Source: Halothiobacillus sp. (GTDB lineage Bacteria > Pseudomonadota > Gammaproteobacteria > Halothiobacillales > Halothiobacillaceae). From it: DNA of 64,000 bases. Every line of letters begins with the position of its first letter. The stretch's first letter is position 1. Below are positions 25,846 to 35,464 of the stretch, one piece after another. The translations under genes were made by a program, and so were the position numbers. The stretch is from the NCBI GenBank assembly GCA_024635755.1, contig JAGXIF010000029.1, forward strand, positions 38,203 through 102,202. Reading direction: 5' to 3'. The notes below the pieces were generated by a model. The model was not told where the DNA came from, searched no databases, and worked only from the letters and a program-made list of their open reading frames with translations.

Positions 25846-26789
25846 GCGCGTCCCTGGTCGTAGGGCGACGGCTCGCCCGGCGGGCGTGTCTTGAAGTATT
25901 TCAATGACCACATCAGCTGCGGGGGATCCTCGCGCACCAGTGTCTCGATCACCCGGTTGATCGCCGTGGCCGCCTCGCGGTCGGCGCTGGCGGGCAACTC
26001 CACCGGAGGCAGGAAGCGCAGCCGATACCGGCCGCTCGCCGCGTCAAGCTGACCGATCATGGGGTAGACCGGCCGGCGGGCGGCCCGGGCCATCTTGCCG
26101 GCCAGCGCCAACGTGGCCTTCTCCGTGCTAAAAAAAGGCGCGAACACGCTGTGTTCCGGGCCGAGATCCTCGTCGGCGATGTAGAAGAAGCTGCGCCCCG
26201 AGCGCAGGGCGCGCAGATGCGGCCCCATGCCCCGTTCGCGCGGCAGGGCCTCGGTGCCGTGGCGGGTGCGCATGCCGCCGAACCACCAGTCGATCACGGG
26301 GTCCTTGGCAAACGGCTTGTAGATGACCGAACCCTCGACCGTCTCGGCCAGCATGGCTGCCGCCCATTCAAGTCCCACGCTGTGCACGGTGAGGATCAAC
26401 CCCGGCTCGGCCCGTAATCGGTCGAGCACCGCCTGCCCCTCGACCTCGGTCTGATCGGTGAGATCGCCGAAGCGGGCGCGCCGGATGCGCCCCAGGTCGA
26501 CCAGCGCGAGAAAATGCAATTCGAGATGGCGCTTGAGCCAGCACTCGCGTGTGGCGGAAGACTCCTCGGGAAAGCAGAGCGCGAGATTGGTGGCCATGAT
26601 GCCCGCCCGGCGCGGGTTGAAACGTCGGTAGAGACGGCCGAGCAGTCGCGCGAATGCCCGTCGTACCGGGTGGCCGCTCACCGCCAACAATCGGAGCACC
26701 CCGATCCCCAACCAGGAGGGCCAGTGGCGCGGGGCCAGCAGGCCGGCACGGAACACCGGTGGCCCGGCGGGACGCCCCGGATCGCTCAT
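25842..26789 (-). CDS. LpxL/HtrB-type lysophospholipid acyltransferase family protein (2)
   Basis: A second acyltransferase of the family, 315 residues. The catalytic block is LTVHSVGLEWAAAML (HX4E). VIYKPFAKDPVIDWWF, FYIADEDLGPEHSVFAPFF and LMWSLKYFKTRP follow in the usual order. Its stop codon overlaps that of the convergent paralogue by 4 bp. It starts 4 bp inside the trkH end, so it is the last gene of the def-to-trkH operon. Which acyl step each paralogue performs cannot be told from sequence. Confidence 0.88.
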   Translation of the reverse strand: MSDPGRPAGPPVFRAGLLAPRHWPSWLGIGVLRLLAVSGHPVRRAFARLLGRLYRRFNPRRAGIMATNLALCFPEESSATRECWLKRHLELHFLALVDLGRIRRARFGDLTDQTEVEGQAVLDRLRAEPGLILTVHSVGLEWAAAMLAETVEGSVIYKPFAKDPVIDWWFGGMRTRHGTEALPRERGMGPHLRALRSGRSFFYIADEDLGPEHSVFAPFFSTEKATLALAGKMARAARRPVYPMIGQLDAASGRYRLRFLPPVELPASADREAATAINRVIETLVREDPPQLMWSLKYFKTRPPGEPSPYDQGRA

Positions 26790-28237
26790 CGTCGCCAGAA
26801 CATCGGCAGCAGAATGGCCAGCACCGTGAAGATCTCCAGACGACCCAAGATCATCGCCGCCATCCCCAGCCAAAGCACCGTGGTCGATTCGGAGGCGAAG
26901 TTGCTGGTAACCGAGCCGATCCCCGGGCCGAGGTTGGCCAGGGTGGCGAGCACGCCGCCCAGGGCGGATTCGATATCCATGCCAGTCATCAGCATGGCGA
27001 AGAAGAAGAACAGGAAGGTGAACATCCAGGCCGCAAAGAAGGCCCAGACGGCATTGATGACACCGGGGGCCAGCGGCCGACCACTCATGCGGATGACGAA
27101 TACCGCGTGCGGGTGAATCAGGCGGCGGATCTCGTTTAGGCTCTGCCGAGCGAGCAGCATCACGCGCACCGACTTCATCCCGCCGGTAGTCGAGCCGGCA
27201 CAGCCCCCGATCACGGTGGTCATCACCAGCAGCAGCATCAAAAACGGACCGTAGGCGGTGTGATCCGTGGCGGTGTAACCGGTCGTGGTGGCAAACGACA
27301 CCGCGTTGAACAGGTGCTGGCGGACCGCATGAATCCAGCTGCCTTCCGGCAGGTTGACCAGGAAAAAGGCGACGACCAGCAGCATTACTGCCGCCATCCA
27401 GCCAAGAAAGAAACGGATTTCCGCGCTGCGGAAATACCCGTCCAGGGTGCCGTGCCGCAGGGCGATGAAATGCAACGCCATGGGGGTGGCCCCAAGAATC
27501 ATGAACACCATGGCACTCACTTCCATGGTCGGGTTGTCAAAGTAACCAAAGCTCGCGTCGTGGGTGGAGAAACCGCCGGTGGCCACCGTCGAGAAGGCGT
27601 GACTGACGGCATCGAACCAGGTCATGCCCTCGATCTTGTAGACCAGTGCGCAGAGCACGGTAATCCCCGAATAGACCACCCACAGGGCCTTAGCCGTCTC
27701 AGAGATGCGCCCCGACAGGCGCGAGTCCTTGATCGGCCCGGTCATCTCGCTCTTGTAGAGCTGCATGCCGCCCACGCCCAGCAAGGGCAGAAAGGCGACC
27801 ACCAGCACGATGATGCCCAGCCCGCCCAGCCATTGGAGCTGTTGGCGATAGAACAATAGTGAACGCGGCAGGTCGTCGAGCCCGGTGATCACCGTCGCCC
27901 CGGTGGTGGTGATCCCCGAGACCGACTCGAACACCGCCTGGGAGAAGCTCACCCCCAACCCAGGTTGCAGATAGATGGGCGCGGCGCCGATCAGGCCGAG
28001 CACGACCCAGAACGAGACCACGATCAGCAGCCCGTCGCGCAGCTTGAGCTCGCGCCGATAGTGGCGGGTCAGTCCCCAGAGCGCCCCGCCGAGGCCGACA
28101 CTCAGGGCGAAACTGAACACGAACGGCATCAGGTCCTGATCGCCCATCATCCAGCCCACCAGCAAAGGGGGGATGAACGTCAGGCCGAACACCATCAGCA
28201 GGATGCCGAGCATGCGGGTGATGATCAGGATCTGCAT
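26786..28237 (-). CDS. trkH: Trk potassium uptake channel subunit TrkH
   Basis: Membrane protein of 483 residues with four M1-P-M2 repeats. The selectivity-filter segments are ITTTGATVITGL, STVATGGFSTHD, ATTTGYTATD and LANLGPGIGS, each supplying a pore glycine. The GGMKSVRVMLLARQ stretch is the cytoplasmic signature for TrkA contact. Partner trkA lies 58 bp upstream, so a complete TrkAH system is encoded. Constitutive K+ uptake would suit a halotolerant cell. Confidence 0.95.
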   Translation of the reverse strand: MQILIITRMLGILLMVFGLTFIPPLLVGWMMGDQDLMPFVFSFALSVGLGGALWGLTRHYRRELKLRDGLLIVVSFWVVLGLIGAAPIYLQPGLGVSFSQAVFESVSGITTTGATVITGLDDLPRSLLFYRQQLQWLGGLGIIVLVVAFLPLLGVGGMQLYKSEMTGPIKDSRLSGRISETAKALWVVYSGITVLCALVYKIEGMTWFDAVSHAFSTVATGGFSTHDASFGYFDNPTMEVSAMVFMILGATPMALHFIALRHGTLDGYFRSAEIRFFLGWMAAVMLLVVAFFLVNLPEGSWIHAVRQHLFNAVSFATTTGYTATDHTAYGPFLMLLLVMTTVIGGCAGSTTGGMKSVRVMLLARQSLNEIRRLIHPHAVFVIRMSGRPLAPGVINAVWAFFAAWMFTFLFFFFAMLMTGMDIESALGGVLATLANLGPGIGSVTSNFASESTTVLWLGMAAMILGRLEIFTVLAILLPMFWRR

Positions 28238-28295
28238 CGAAAGCCTTCTTTACTGCCCTGCGGGGAAGCGAGATTGTCTGACACGTGCATATGCC

Positions 28296-29672
28296 TCAGA
28301 AGAAACCGAAGCCGACCGAGAACAGCTGCTCGATGCCGCCGATGCGGCGCTTGTCGGTAAGGAACAGCACCACGTGGTCGTCGGACTGGATCACCGTGTC
28401 GTGGTGGGCGATCAGCACCTCGTCATCGCGCAGGATGGCGCCGATGGTGGTCCCCCGCGGCAACTCGAGCGCATCGATGCGCCGACCGACCACGCGGGAG
28501 GTGGACTCGTCGCCGCGCGCGATAATCTCGATCGCCTCCGCCGCCCCCCGGCGCAGGGAATGCACGCTGACCACGTCGCCGCGACGCAGATGGGTGAGCA
28601 CCTCGCCGATCGTGATCTGGTGGGGCGAGAGGGCGATATCGATGCTGCCCATCTCGATCAGGTCGACGTACTCGGTGCGGTTGACGATGCACATCGCCCG
28701 GCGCGCCCCGAGGCGCTTGGCCAGCATCGCCGCGAGGATGTTGTCCTCGTCGTCATTGGTCAGGGCGAGGAAGACGTCCGTGTCCTCGATGTTCTCCTCC
28801 TCGAGGAGTTCGGTATCTGAGGCGTTGCCCGAGAGCACGATGCTGTGATCGAGCGAGGCCGACAACTCGCGCGCCCGACGCATATTTTGGCTGATCAGCT
28901 TGACCTGGTAATCGCTTTCCAGTCGCGCGGCCAGCGCCCCGCCGATATTGCCGCCACCGGCGATCATGATGCGTTTGTAGGGTGTCTCGAGCGGGTGCAT
29001 CACGCTCATCACCTGGCGAATATCCGCCTTGCGGGCGAGGAAGAACACCTCGTCGCCCGCCAGCAGGCGGGTGTCGCCCTCCGGCGGCACCGAGGTTTCG
29101 TTGCGGTAGATGGCGGCGACACGGGCCTCGACGTTGGGCAGGAACTCGCGCAGGCGATGAATCGGCTCGCCCACCATCGGCCCGCTGCGGTCGACCTCCA
29201 TGCCAATCAGCAGGAGCTTGCCGTCACCAAACTCGCGCACCTGCAGCGCGTCGGGGTACTCGATCAGGCTGGCGATGTAGTCCTTGATCAGCCGCTCGGG
29301 GCTGATGATGAAATCCACCGGGATGGCGGCGTTGTCGAACAGCGCCGGGTGATCCTGATAATCGGTGGCCCGGATGCGCGCAATCTTGGTGGGGGTATGG
29401 AACAGGGTCCAGGCAATCTGGCAGGCCAGCATGTTGATCTCGTCGGACTGCGTCACCGCGATCAGGATGTCGGCATCCGCCGCCCCTGCTTCCTGCAGCA
29501 CCCCGGGATGGGAGCCCAAGCCGGTGACCGTGCGGATATCGAGGCGTTCCTGCAGCCAGTTGAGCGATTCAGCGTCGGTATCGACGACCGTGACCGAGTT
29601 GTCGGTTTCGGTCGCCAGCGCCGTGGCCACCGAACCGCCGACCTGTCCTGCTCCGAGTACGATGATCTTCAT
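28296..29672 (-). CDS. trkA: Trk system regulatory subunit TrkA
   Basis: Peripheral protein of 458 residues with two RCK_N-RCK_C pairs, the full-length TrkA form. NAD-binding folds begin at IVLGAGQVGGSVATAL (residues 3-18) and IMIAGGGNIGGALAARL (about 234). Each is followed by a TrkA-C domain (FGDGKLLLIGMEVDRSG; RGDESTSRVVGRRI). It gates TrkH according to nucleotide. It is in one operon with ntrYX-like genes upstream and trkH downstream. Confidence 0.95.
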   Translation of the reverse strand: MKIIVLGAGQVGGSVATALATETDNSVTVVDTDAESLNWLQERLDIRTVTGLGSHPGVLQEAGAADADILIAVTQSDEINMLACQIAWTLFHTPTKIARIRATDYQDHPALFDNAAIPVDFIISPERLIKDYIASLIEYPDALQVREFGDGKLLLIGMEVDRSGPMVGEPIHRLREFLPNVEARVAAIYRNETSVPPEGDTRLLAGDEVFFLARKADIRQVMSVMHPLETPYKRIMIAGGGNIGGALAARLESDYQVKLISQNMRRARELSASLDHSIVLSGNASDTELLEEENIEDTDVFLALTNDDEDNILAAMLAKRLGARRAMCIVNRTEYVDLIEMGSIDIALSPHQITIGEVLTHLRRGDVVSVHSLRRGAAEAIEIIARGDESTSRVVGRRIDALELPRGTTIGAILRDDEVLIAHHDTVIQSDDHVVLFLTDKRRIGGIEQLFSVGFGFF

Positions 29673-29736
29673 GCGGCCTTGTGCCTTGGTTGTTCTGCGG
29701 AAGGCGGGCGTTGTCTCCGCCGAATGTCTGCCGAGG

Positions 29737-31137
29737 TCACGCCCCCGTGCCTGCCGAGCGCTCGCTGGCCTGGATACCCAGCGATTTGAGCTTGCGGTAG
29801 AGGTTGGTCCGCTCCATGCCGGTCCGGCGCGACAGCTCGGTCATCGACCCTTCACAGTTTTTCAACTGCGCCAGCAGATAGCGCCGCTCGAACTCGTCGC
29901 GCGCCTCGCGCAGCGGCAGATCCAGGTTCAGCGAGATCAGTGCCGGGCTGCCCTCGTTGGCGGAGTCACCCTCCGAGGGCACCAGCCCCAGGGCCCGCTG
30001 GACCTCCTGTTCATCGATGACGTCGCCACTGCCCAGGATCAGCAATCGCTGCACCAGGTTCTTTAGCTCGCGGACGTTGCCCGACCAGTGGTGATGACGC
30101 AAGAGGTTACGCGCACCGATGGTCAGCTCCCGGCGCGGCAATCCTTCCACGCGATGGGCCATCTCCAGGTAGTGCGACAGCAGCACCGGCACATCCTCGG
30201 GATGTTGCCGCAGCGGCTCGATGTGGATGGGCACCACGGAGAGGTGGTAGTAGAGATCCTCGCGGAAGTTGCCGGCGCGCACCTCGGCCTCGAGGTCCTT
30301 GCGCGTCGCCGCCACCACCCGCACGTCCACCCGCACCGGGTCGCTACCACCGACGCGGAAGAACGACTGGCTCTCGAGCGCCGAGATCAGCTGCATCTGG
30401 GTCTGCTCGTCCATATCGGCCGCCTCGGCGATGAACAGCGTGCCGCCGTTAGCCTGCTCCAGCAGGCCGTAGCGGATCCGTCCGTCTTGCTCGCCGCCGA
30501 ACAGTTCGACCGCGGCGTTCTGCCGGCCGGAAATGGCGCTGCCGCCGGTATCGACGAAGGGAAAGTGCCGTCGCGCCGAATGCCGATGGATAAAGCGCGC
30601 CAGTGCCTGCTTGCCGGTACCGGGCTCGCCGGAGATCAGCACCCAGGCGTCGTGCGAGGCCACCTTGAGGGCCTGCTCACGCAGCCCCTGCATGTAGTCG
30701 GAATCGCCAATCAGGTCGAGCGGATCGAGCTCGCCGCGCTTGAGGGCGGCGTTCTCCTGGGCCAAGCGACGGTTGTCGAGGGCGTGCTCGATCAGCAGCA
30801 ACAGCTTGTCAAGCGAGATAGGCTTTTCGATGAAATCGAAGGCGCCCAGACGGGTGGCCTCCACCGCGGTTTCCACCGTGCCGTGACCGGACATCATGAC
30901 CACCGGCCAGACCAGCTGGTCCCGTTCGTGCCACTCGCGCAGCAGGGCGATGCCGTCGGTGCCCGGCATCCAGATGTCCAGCAGGATCAGGTCGGGGCGA
31001 CGCACGGCGATCGAGGCCCGCGCCTCCACCGCGTCGGCCGCGCTGCTGACGGTGAAGCCCTCGTCCTCCAGCACGTCGCCCAGCAGGTTGCGGATCTCGT
31101 TCTCGTCGTCGACGACCAGGATGTGTCCAATACTCAT
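29737..31137 (-). CDS. ntrX: NtrX-like response regulator with a degenerate AAA+ domain
   Basis: Protein of 466 residues. The receiver domain has Asp54 in ILLDIWMPG and Lys in FIEKPIS. The AAA+ domain keeps Walker A (GEPGTGKQ). The GAFTGA loop is replaced by GGEQDGRIRYGL and Walker B is altered to LFIAEAAD instead of FLDEIG. A Fis-type helix-turn-helix is present (SMTELSRRTGMERTNLYRKLKSLG). Without GAFTGA it should not activate sigma-54 and is better seen as a DNA-binding regulator. It follows the NtrY-like kinase with a 3-bp gap and precedes trkA. Confidence 0.9.
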   Translation of the reverse strand: MSIGHILVVDDENEIRNLLGDVLEDEGFTVSSAADAVEARASIAVRRPDLILLDIWMPGTDGIALLREWHERDQLVWPVVMMSGHGTVETAVEATRLGAFDFIEKPISLDKLLLLIEHALDNRRLAQENAALKRGELDPLDLIGDSDYMQGLREQALKVASHDAWVLISGEPGTGKQALARFIHRHSARRHFPFVDTGGSAISGRQNAAVELFGGEQDGRIRYGLLEQANGGTLFIAEAADMDEQTQMQLISALESQSFFRVGGSDPVRVDVRVVAATRKDLEAEVRAGNFREDLYYHLSVVPIHIEPLRQHPEDVPVLLSHYLEMAHRVEGLPRRELTIGARNLLRHHHWSGNVRELKNLVQRLLILGSGDVIDEQEVQRALGLVPSEGDSANEGSPALISLNLDLPLREARDEFERRYLLAQLKNCEGSMTELSRRTGMERTNLYRKLKSLGIQASERSAGTGA

Positions 31138-31140
31138 TCG

Positions 31141-33495
31141 TCAGGAAATTCCCGTCTTTCCATTGCTATTCCCACCGCTGTGGGTCCGACCATGCCGCTG
31201 CTCGTCCGGCACCGTGCCATCGCTACCCGCGGCGCAACGCCCAGATTCCAAAGGTAAACGAATCGTAACGCGTGCACCGCGATTGGCAAGCCGTTCCCCG
31301 GCCAGCGAGTCGTCGATCTGCGGCTGCTCGACCGCATTCCAGGCATGCACGACCCCCGCATGCTCCTCGACGATCTTCTTGACGATCGCCAGCCCCAGCC
31401 CGGAGCCCTTGGGGCGGGTGGTCGCGTACGGTTCGAACAGGTGATCGAGCATGTCGGCGGGGAAACCGGGGCCATTGTCGGCAACCAGGATCTCCACCAG
31501 GCAGTTGCCATCCTCGCCGATCACCCGCAACCCCACCAGTACCAGTGGCTCGCCAACGACCGAACCGCGCTCGGCCAGTGCCTGGCTGGCGTTGCGGATT
31601 AGGTTATGCAGCAGCTGACGCAACCGGTTGGCGTCACCGTCGACCCAGACCGGCCCCGCTTCCTGGGAGGCCAGCCGGACCTTGACCGCGGTGTTGCCGC
31701 GATAGAGTTCCACGGTCTGGCTGGCCAGCTGCACCAGGTCAAGCCGCGCCAGGTTCACCTGGGGCGTGCGGGCATAGTCGGCGAATTCGTTGACCATCTG
31801 CTTCATCGAATCCACCTGGGCAATGATGGTCGCCGTCGCCCGGTCGAGGATGGGGGCGTGGGTATCGTCGAGTTGCGGCAGGATACGCCGGCGCAGCCGT
31901 TCGGCCGACAGGCCGATCGGGGTCAGCGGGTTCTTGATCTCGTGGGCCAACCGCCGGGCGACCTCCGACCAGGCCGCGTCGCGCTGGGCCTGAATCAGGG
32001 TGGTGACGTCCTCCAAGACCATCACGTAGCCACCCACCTCGGCATCATTGCCCGGCGGCAGGGCCGCCAGCCGTGCCAGCAAAACCTTGCGCCCCGAGCC
32101 GTTCATGATGCGCACCTGGGCCTCCAGGGTCTCGCCCGGCGGCGGGCCATCACCGCCCAGGGCTCCCTCGAAGGCATCGCATAAGGGCCGCAGGCTGGCA
32201 TGTCTGGCGCATATCTCCTCGAGGGAGTGCTCGAAGATGGCCTCGGGCTGCAGGCCCAGAATGTGCTGGCTGGCCGAATTGCCGCTGATGACCCGGCCGT
32301 CGTAGGAAAGCGTCAGCACGCCCGAGGAGAGATGCTGGATCACCGTGTCGAGGTAATCACGCTCCTTGTCGGCCAGCTCCTGGAGTTCGCGCATGATCTC
32401 GTGGGCGCGCCGCACCCGTGCCGTCATGGTGTTGAACGACTGCACCAGCTGACCCAGGTCGTCACGCCGGTCGACCGGCAGGCGCAGGCTGTAGTCGCCC
32501 GCGGCCACCGCCTGCGTGCCGGCGGCGAGCTCCCGGATCGGGCTGAGCAACCGCCGGGCGGCGAGAAATGCCAGCCACACTGCCGTGAGAAGGGAGAGCA
32601 GCAAGGCCAGCGTCAGGGCCAGGCTGAAGGTCTGCTTGAGGGACTTGTGCAGGAAAACCAGTTCACGGTAGTCGTTGAAGGCCGCCTGCACGCTCTTGGA
32701 GAGCTCATTGGCCTCGCCGGGCACATCGAACAGCGCCTGCAGCACCCGCTTGCCGCCCTCGCTGAGCAACCCCGCCTCGAGCGGGACCACCACCCGAATC
32801 TGCAGATTGCCGTCGTCGCCGGGATCCAGGCCGATGAAGTCACGCCCGGACCGGGCATGCGCCAGGGCACTCTCGTCGGCCCTCGCCGGCACGATGTCTT
32901 TGGCGTCCCCCGACGACGAGGCCACGATCAGGTTGCGCTGCCCGAGTATGGTCATCTCCTCGGCGCCGGTGGCCCGCCGCACCCGCGAGAGTTCCAGTGC
33001 CACCAGCTCGGAGCCACCGTCGCGCAACTCGTCCGCGGCGCGGCGGGTTTCCTCCAGGGCCTGGCGCATCCGGCCATCGAAGGCCATCTGCGAGAGAGAC
33101 AGCGCGTCGGTCATCGCCTGCTCGACCTGCACGTCGAACCAGGAATCGATCCCCCGCTGGACGAACGTCAGCGAGAAATAGAACACGATCAGCACCGGCA
33201 CGGCCGACAGGGCGACGAAGGTCAGCACCAGGCGAGCGGTCAGCCGAGCCCCGGGCCTGCCGCGACGATAGTCCCGGATCAGACGCACGATGTGGCCGAG
33301 CACCACCAGGGCGAGGAACAGCAGCCCCGCCGCACTTACGCCCAGCAGCCCGAGGAACAGTCCCTCGGGCTGCTCGACGGCCCGCAGCGAATCGGAAACC
33401 AGGTAGAGCAGCACCAGCAACAGCAGCACCACCATGGCACTGACGGCCGGAATCAGCCGGCCGATCCAGCGTTGCAGGCGGCGGAATCGCTTCAT
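31141..33495 (-). CDS. ntrY: NtrY-like sensor histidine kinase
   Basis: Protein of 784 residues. Several N-terminal helices (two near residues 10-65, one near 90-115 and one near 290-310) flank an extracytoplasmic region. HAMP (RRLLSPIRELAAGTQAVAAGDY), PAS (DTVIQHLSSGVLTLSYDGRV) and a HisKA/HATPase pair follow. The phosphoacceptor is in EVARRLAHEIKNPLTPIGL, with NLIRNASQAL and GSGLGLAIVKKI further on. This NtrY architecture pairs with the adjacent NtrX. It sits between DUF4390 and trkA. The role is envelope, nitrogen or redox sensing by family analogy only. Confidence 0.9.
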   Translation of the reverse strand: MKRFRRLQRWIGRLIPAVSAMVVLLLLVLLYLVSDSLRAVEQPEGLFLGLLGVSAAGLLFLALVVLGHIVRLIRDYRRGRPGARLTARLVLTFVALSAVPVLIVFYFSLTFVQRGIDSWFDVQVEQAMTDALSLSQMAFDGRMRQALEETRRAADELRDGGSELVALELSRVRRATGAEEMTILGQRNLIVASSSGDAKDIVPARADESALAHARSGRDFIGLDPGDDGNLQIRVVVPLEAGLLSEGGKRVLQALFDVPGEANELSKSVQAAFNDYRELVFLHKSLKQTFSLALTLALLLSLLTAVWLAFLAARRLLSPIRELAAGTQAVAAGDYSLRLPVDRRDDLGQLVQSFNTMTARVRRAHEIMRELQELADKERDYLDTVIQHLSSGVLTLSYDGRVISGNSASQHILGLQPEAIFEHSLEEICARHASLRPLCDAFEGALGGDGPPPGETLEAQVRIMNGSGRKVLLARLAALPPGNDAEVGGYVMVLEDVTTLIQAQRDAAWSEVARRLAHEIKNPLTPIGLSAERLRRRILPQLDDTHAPILDRATATIIAQVDSMKQMVNEFADYARTPQVNLARLDLVQLASQTVELYRGNTAVKVRLASQEAGPVWVDGDANRLRQLLHNLIRNASQALAERGSVVGEPLVLVGLRVIGEDGNCLVEILVADNGPGFPADMLDHLFEPYATTRPKGSGLGLAIVKKIVEEHAGVVHAWNAVEQPQIDDSLAGERLANRGARVTIRLPLESGRCAAGSDGTVPDEQRHGRTHSGGNSNGKTGIS

Positions 33496-34067
33496 CGGGC
33501 CAACTCCCCGGACAACCCCCACAGGAACCACTCGCTGTCGACATCCCAGGCGTCATCGACCAGCGCCGGTACCCGCAGGGGCAGCGGCAACTTGTTCACG
33601 TCCAGGCGCACGCGCAGTTTGCCCAGTAGACGCCGCTCGTCGGCCAGCGACGCCCACGGCCCCAACCGCCAGGCGCGCACGCGCGAGAGCGACTCAACCG
33701 CGCCGGCCAGGTCGGTAAAGGTGTGTGTTTCACGGGCGGTGAAGTCGGTCACCACCCAGGTGCGCGACAGGGCGTGATATTCCAGCCGCAGGCGGCGGCG
33801 TTCCTCCACCAGGTTTCGGTCCCAGAGCCACTCACGAGGGGCGTCGATGCGGGCCTCGACCACCAGGTTGAGTGCAATCGAGTTGCGCATCGCATCGATC
33901 ACCTTGGAGTGGAGTGACAACGCCAGGTCGGCATCGACGAACACCACACCCTCGCGCACCTCGGCGTGCACGTCGACCACACGGGACTCGGCCCATGTCG
34001 GCGCACTGACCAGCAGCATGGCCGTCAGACACAGGGGCCAGATGATGCGCATCAGCCCCCGCTGCAT
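33492..34067 (-). CDS. DUF4390 exported protein
   Basis: Protein of 191 residues with a signal peptide (IIWPLCLTAMLLVSAPTWA). The mature domain (VFVDADLALSLHSKVIDAMRNSIALNL, YHALSRTWVVTDF) is typical of DUF4390. That family is found between rsmB and ntrY in many beta- and gammaproteobacteria. The biochemical role is unknown. It overlaps both neighbours by a few bases, so it is part of a tight operon. Confidence 0.88.
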   Translation of the reverse strand: MQRGLMRIIWPLCLTAMLLVSAPTWAESRVVDVHAEVREGVVFVDADLALSLHSKVIDAMRNSIALNLVVEARIDAPREWLWDRNLVEERRRLRLEYHALSRTWVVTDFTARETHTFTDLAGAVESLSRVRAWRLGPWASLADERRLLGKLRVRLDVNKLPLPLRVPALVDDAWDVDSEWFLWGLSGELAR

Positions 34068-35464
34068 CAGGCCTGCGCCCGCTTTTCCAGCACGGCGTAA
34101 TAAAAGCCGTCATGGCCCTCGACCTCGGGGAACAGCTGCCGGCCCACCGATTGCGCCTCGCCCCAATCGGCCTCCATGGGGAGGGCGACGGCATCGGGGT
34201 GATCGCGCAGGAACGCCTCCACCTGCTTGGCGTTCTCCCGCTTGAGGATCGAGCAGGTGGCATAGACCAGCCGACCGCCGGGACGCAGCAATGGCCAGAG
34301 CCGCTCGACGATCTCGCGCTGCCGCCCGACCAGGGTGGCCAGGTCCTCGGGGCGACGCAGACGCTTGATGTCGGGGTGACGCCGGATCACGCCGGTGGCC
34401 GAGCAGGGCACGTCGGCGAGGATACGATCGAAGCTCTCGGGGCGATCGATGGTCTGCGTGGCAATGTCGGCACACACCAGCTCGGCGAACCGTCCGGCCC
34501 GCTCGAGGTTGTCCTGCACCCGCGCCAGGCGGGTCACGTCGACGTCCACCGCCATCATCTCCAGGCCGGGCACGGCATCGAGCATCGCCAGGGTCTTGCC
34601 ACCCGGCGCGCAGCAGGCGTCCAGCACGCGCTGGCCCGGCTCAAGCCCCATCAGGTCGGCCACCAGCTGGGCGGCCTCGTCCTGGACGGAAACCACCCCC
34701 TGGTGAAAGCCCGGCAGGCGCTCGACGTCCAGCGGGGTGTCCAGGGCGATGCCATGGGAGGCGTAGCGCGTCGGCCGGGCCTCGATGGACTGCTCGGCCA
34801 GTCGGGCCAGGTAATCATCGACGCTCTCCTCGGAGGCATTGACGCGCAGGGTCATGGGCGGATGGGTCGCCAGGCGGTCGCCGATCTCCAGAGCCCGCGC
34901 CTCGCCCCAGTCGGCGGCCAGCATGCCGAACAGCCAGTCGGGCAGCCGGGCGCGAACCGCCATGGGTGCCTGGTCGAAGGGCACCTCGTCGGCCTGGACC
35001 TGGCGCACGGCACGACGCAGCACGGCATTGACCAGTCCGGTGGCCCAGTTGTGATTGAGCTCCCGGGCGGCGTGCACGGCTGCATTGACCACGCGGGACG
35101 GCTCGCGACGTGAGCCGCTCAGCCGCTCCAGACCAACCAGCAGCAGCATCCCGACTTCGGCGGCGCGCGGGTTGAGCGGGCGGTCGAGCAACTGGTCGCG
35201 CCACCAGGCCAGTCGCTCGTAGTGGCGCAACACTTCGTAGCTCATCGCCTGGATCACGCTGCGGTGGGCCGCCTGGGCTCGGCCGGTGATCTCCGGGAGC
35301 ACGCTGTCCAGCGAACGACCGCGATCGACTACCTGCAAGACCCCTTCGGCCACCAGCGCCTCTGGCGAACGCGGCCGTCCCTCGACGGCCCGAGGCCCGC
35401 CCTGATGGCGGCGGCGCCCGCTTGCGCGGCCCCGTGATTGCCCCGTCTGCTCCTTATCCGCCAA
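34067..35464 (-). CDS. rsmB: 16S rRNA (cytosine-967-C5)-methyltransferase RsmB
   Basis: SAM-dependent m5C methyltransferase of 465 residues. An N-terminal NusB-like RNA-binding domain (SVIQAMSYEVLRHYERL) is followed by the Rossmann methyltransferase. SAM loop CCAPGGKTLAML, DVPCSATGVIRRHPDIK with one catalytic Cys, and LVYATCSILKREN with the nucleophile Cys are intact. About 35 residues at the N-terminus are basic and low complexity. It is the third gene of the def-fmt-rsmB series. Confidence 0.93.
   Translation of the reverse strand: MADKEQTGQSRGRASGRRRHQGGPRAVEGRPRSPEALVAEGVLQVVDRGRSLDSVLPEITGRAQAAHRSVIQAMSYEVLRHYERLAWWRDQLLDRPLNPRAAEVGMLLLVGLERLSGSRREPSRVVNAAVHAARELNHNWATGLVNAVLRRAVRQVQADEVPFDQAPMAVRARLPDWLFGMLAADWGEARALEIGDRLATHPPMTLRVNASEESVDDYLARLAEQSIEARPTRYASHGIALDTPLDVERLPGFHQGVVSVQDEAAQLVADLMGLEPGQRVLDACCAPGGKTLAMLDAVPGLEMMAVDVDVTRLARVQDNLERAGRFAELVCADIATQTIDRPESFDRILADVPCSATGVIRRHPDIKRLRRPEDLATLVGRQREIVERLWPLLRPGGRLVYATCSILKRENAKQVEAFLRDHPDAVALPMEADWGEAQSVGRQLFPEVEGHDGFYYAVLEKRAQA

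Noticed and set aside
29737..31137. Idea that the NtrX-like regulator controls the soxYZ sigma-54 promoter
   Set aside because: It lacks GAFTGA and a normal Walker B, whereas the adjacent regulator at 19558-20916 has both.
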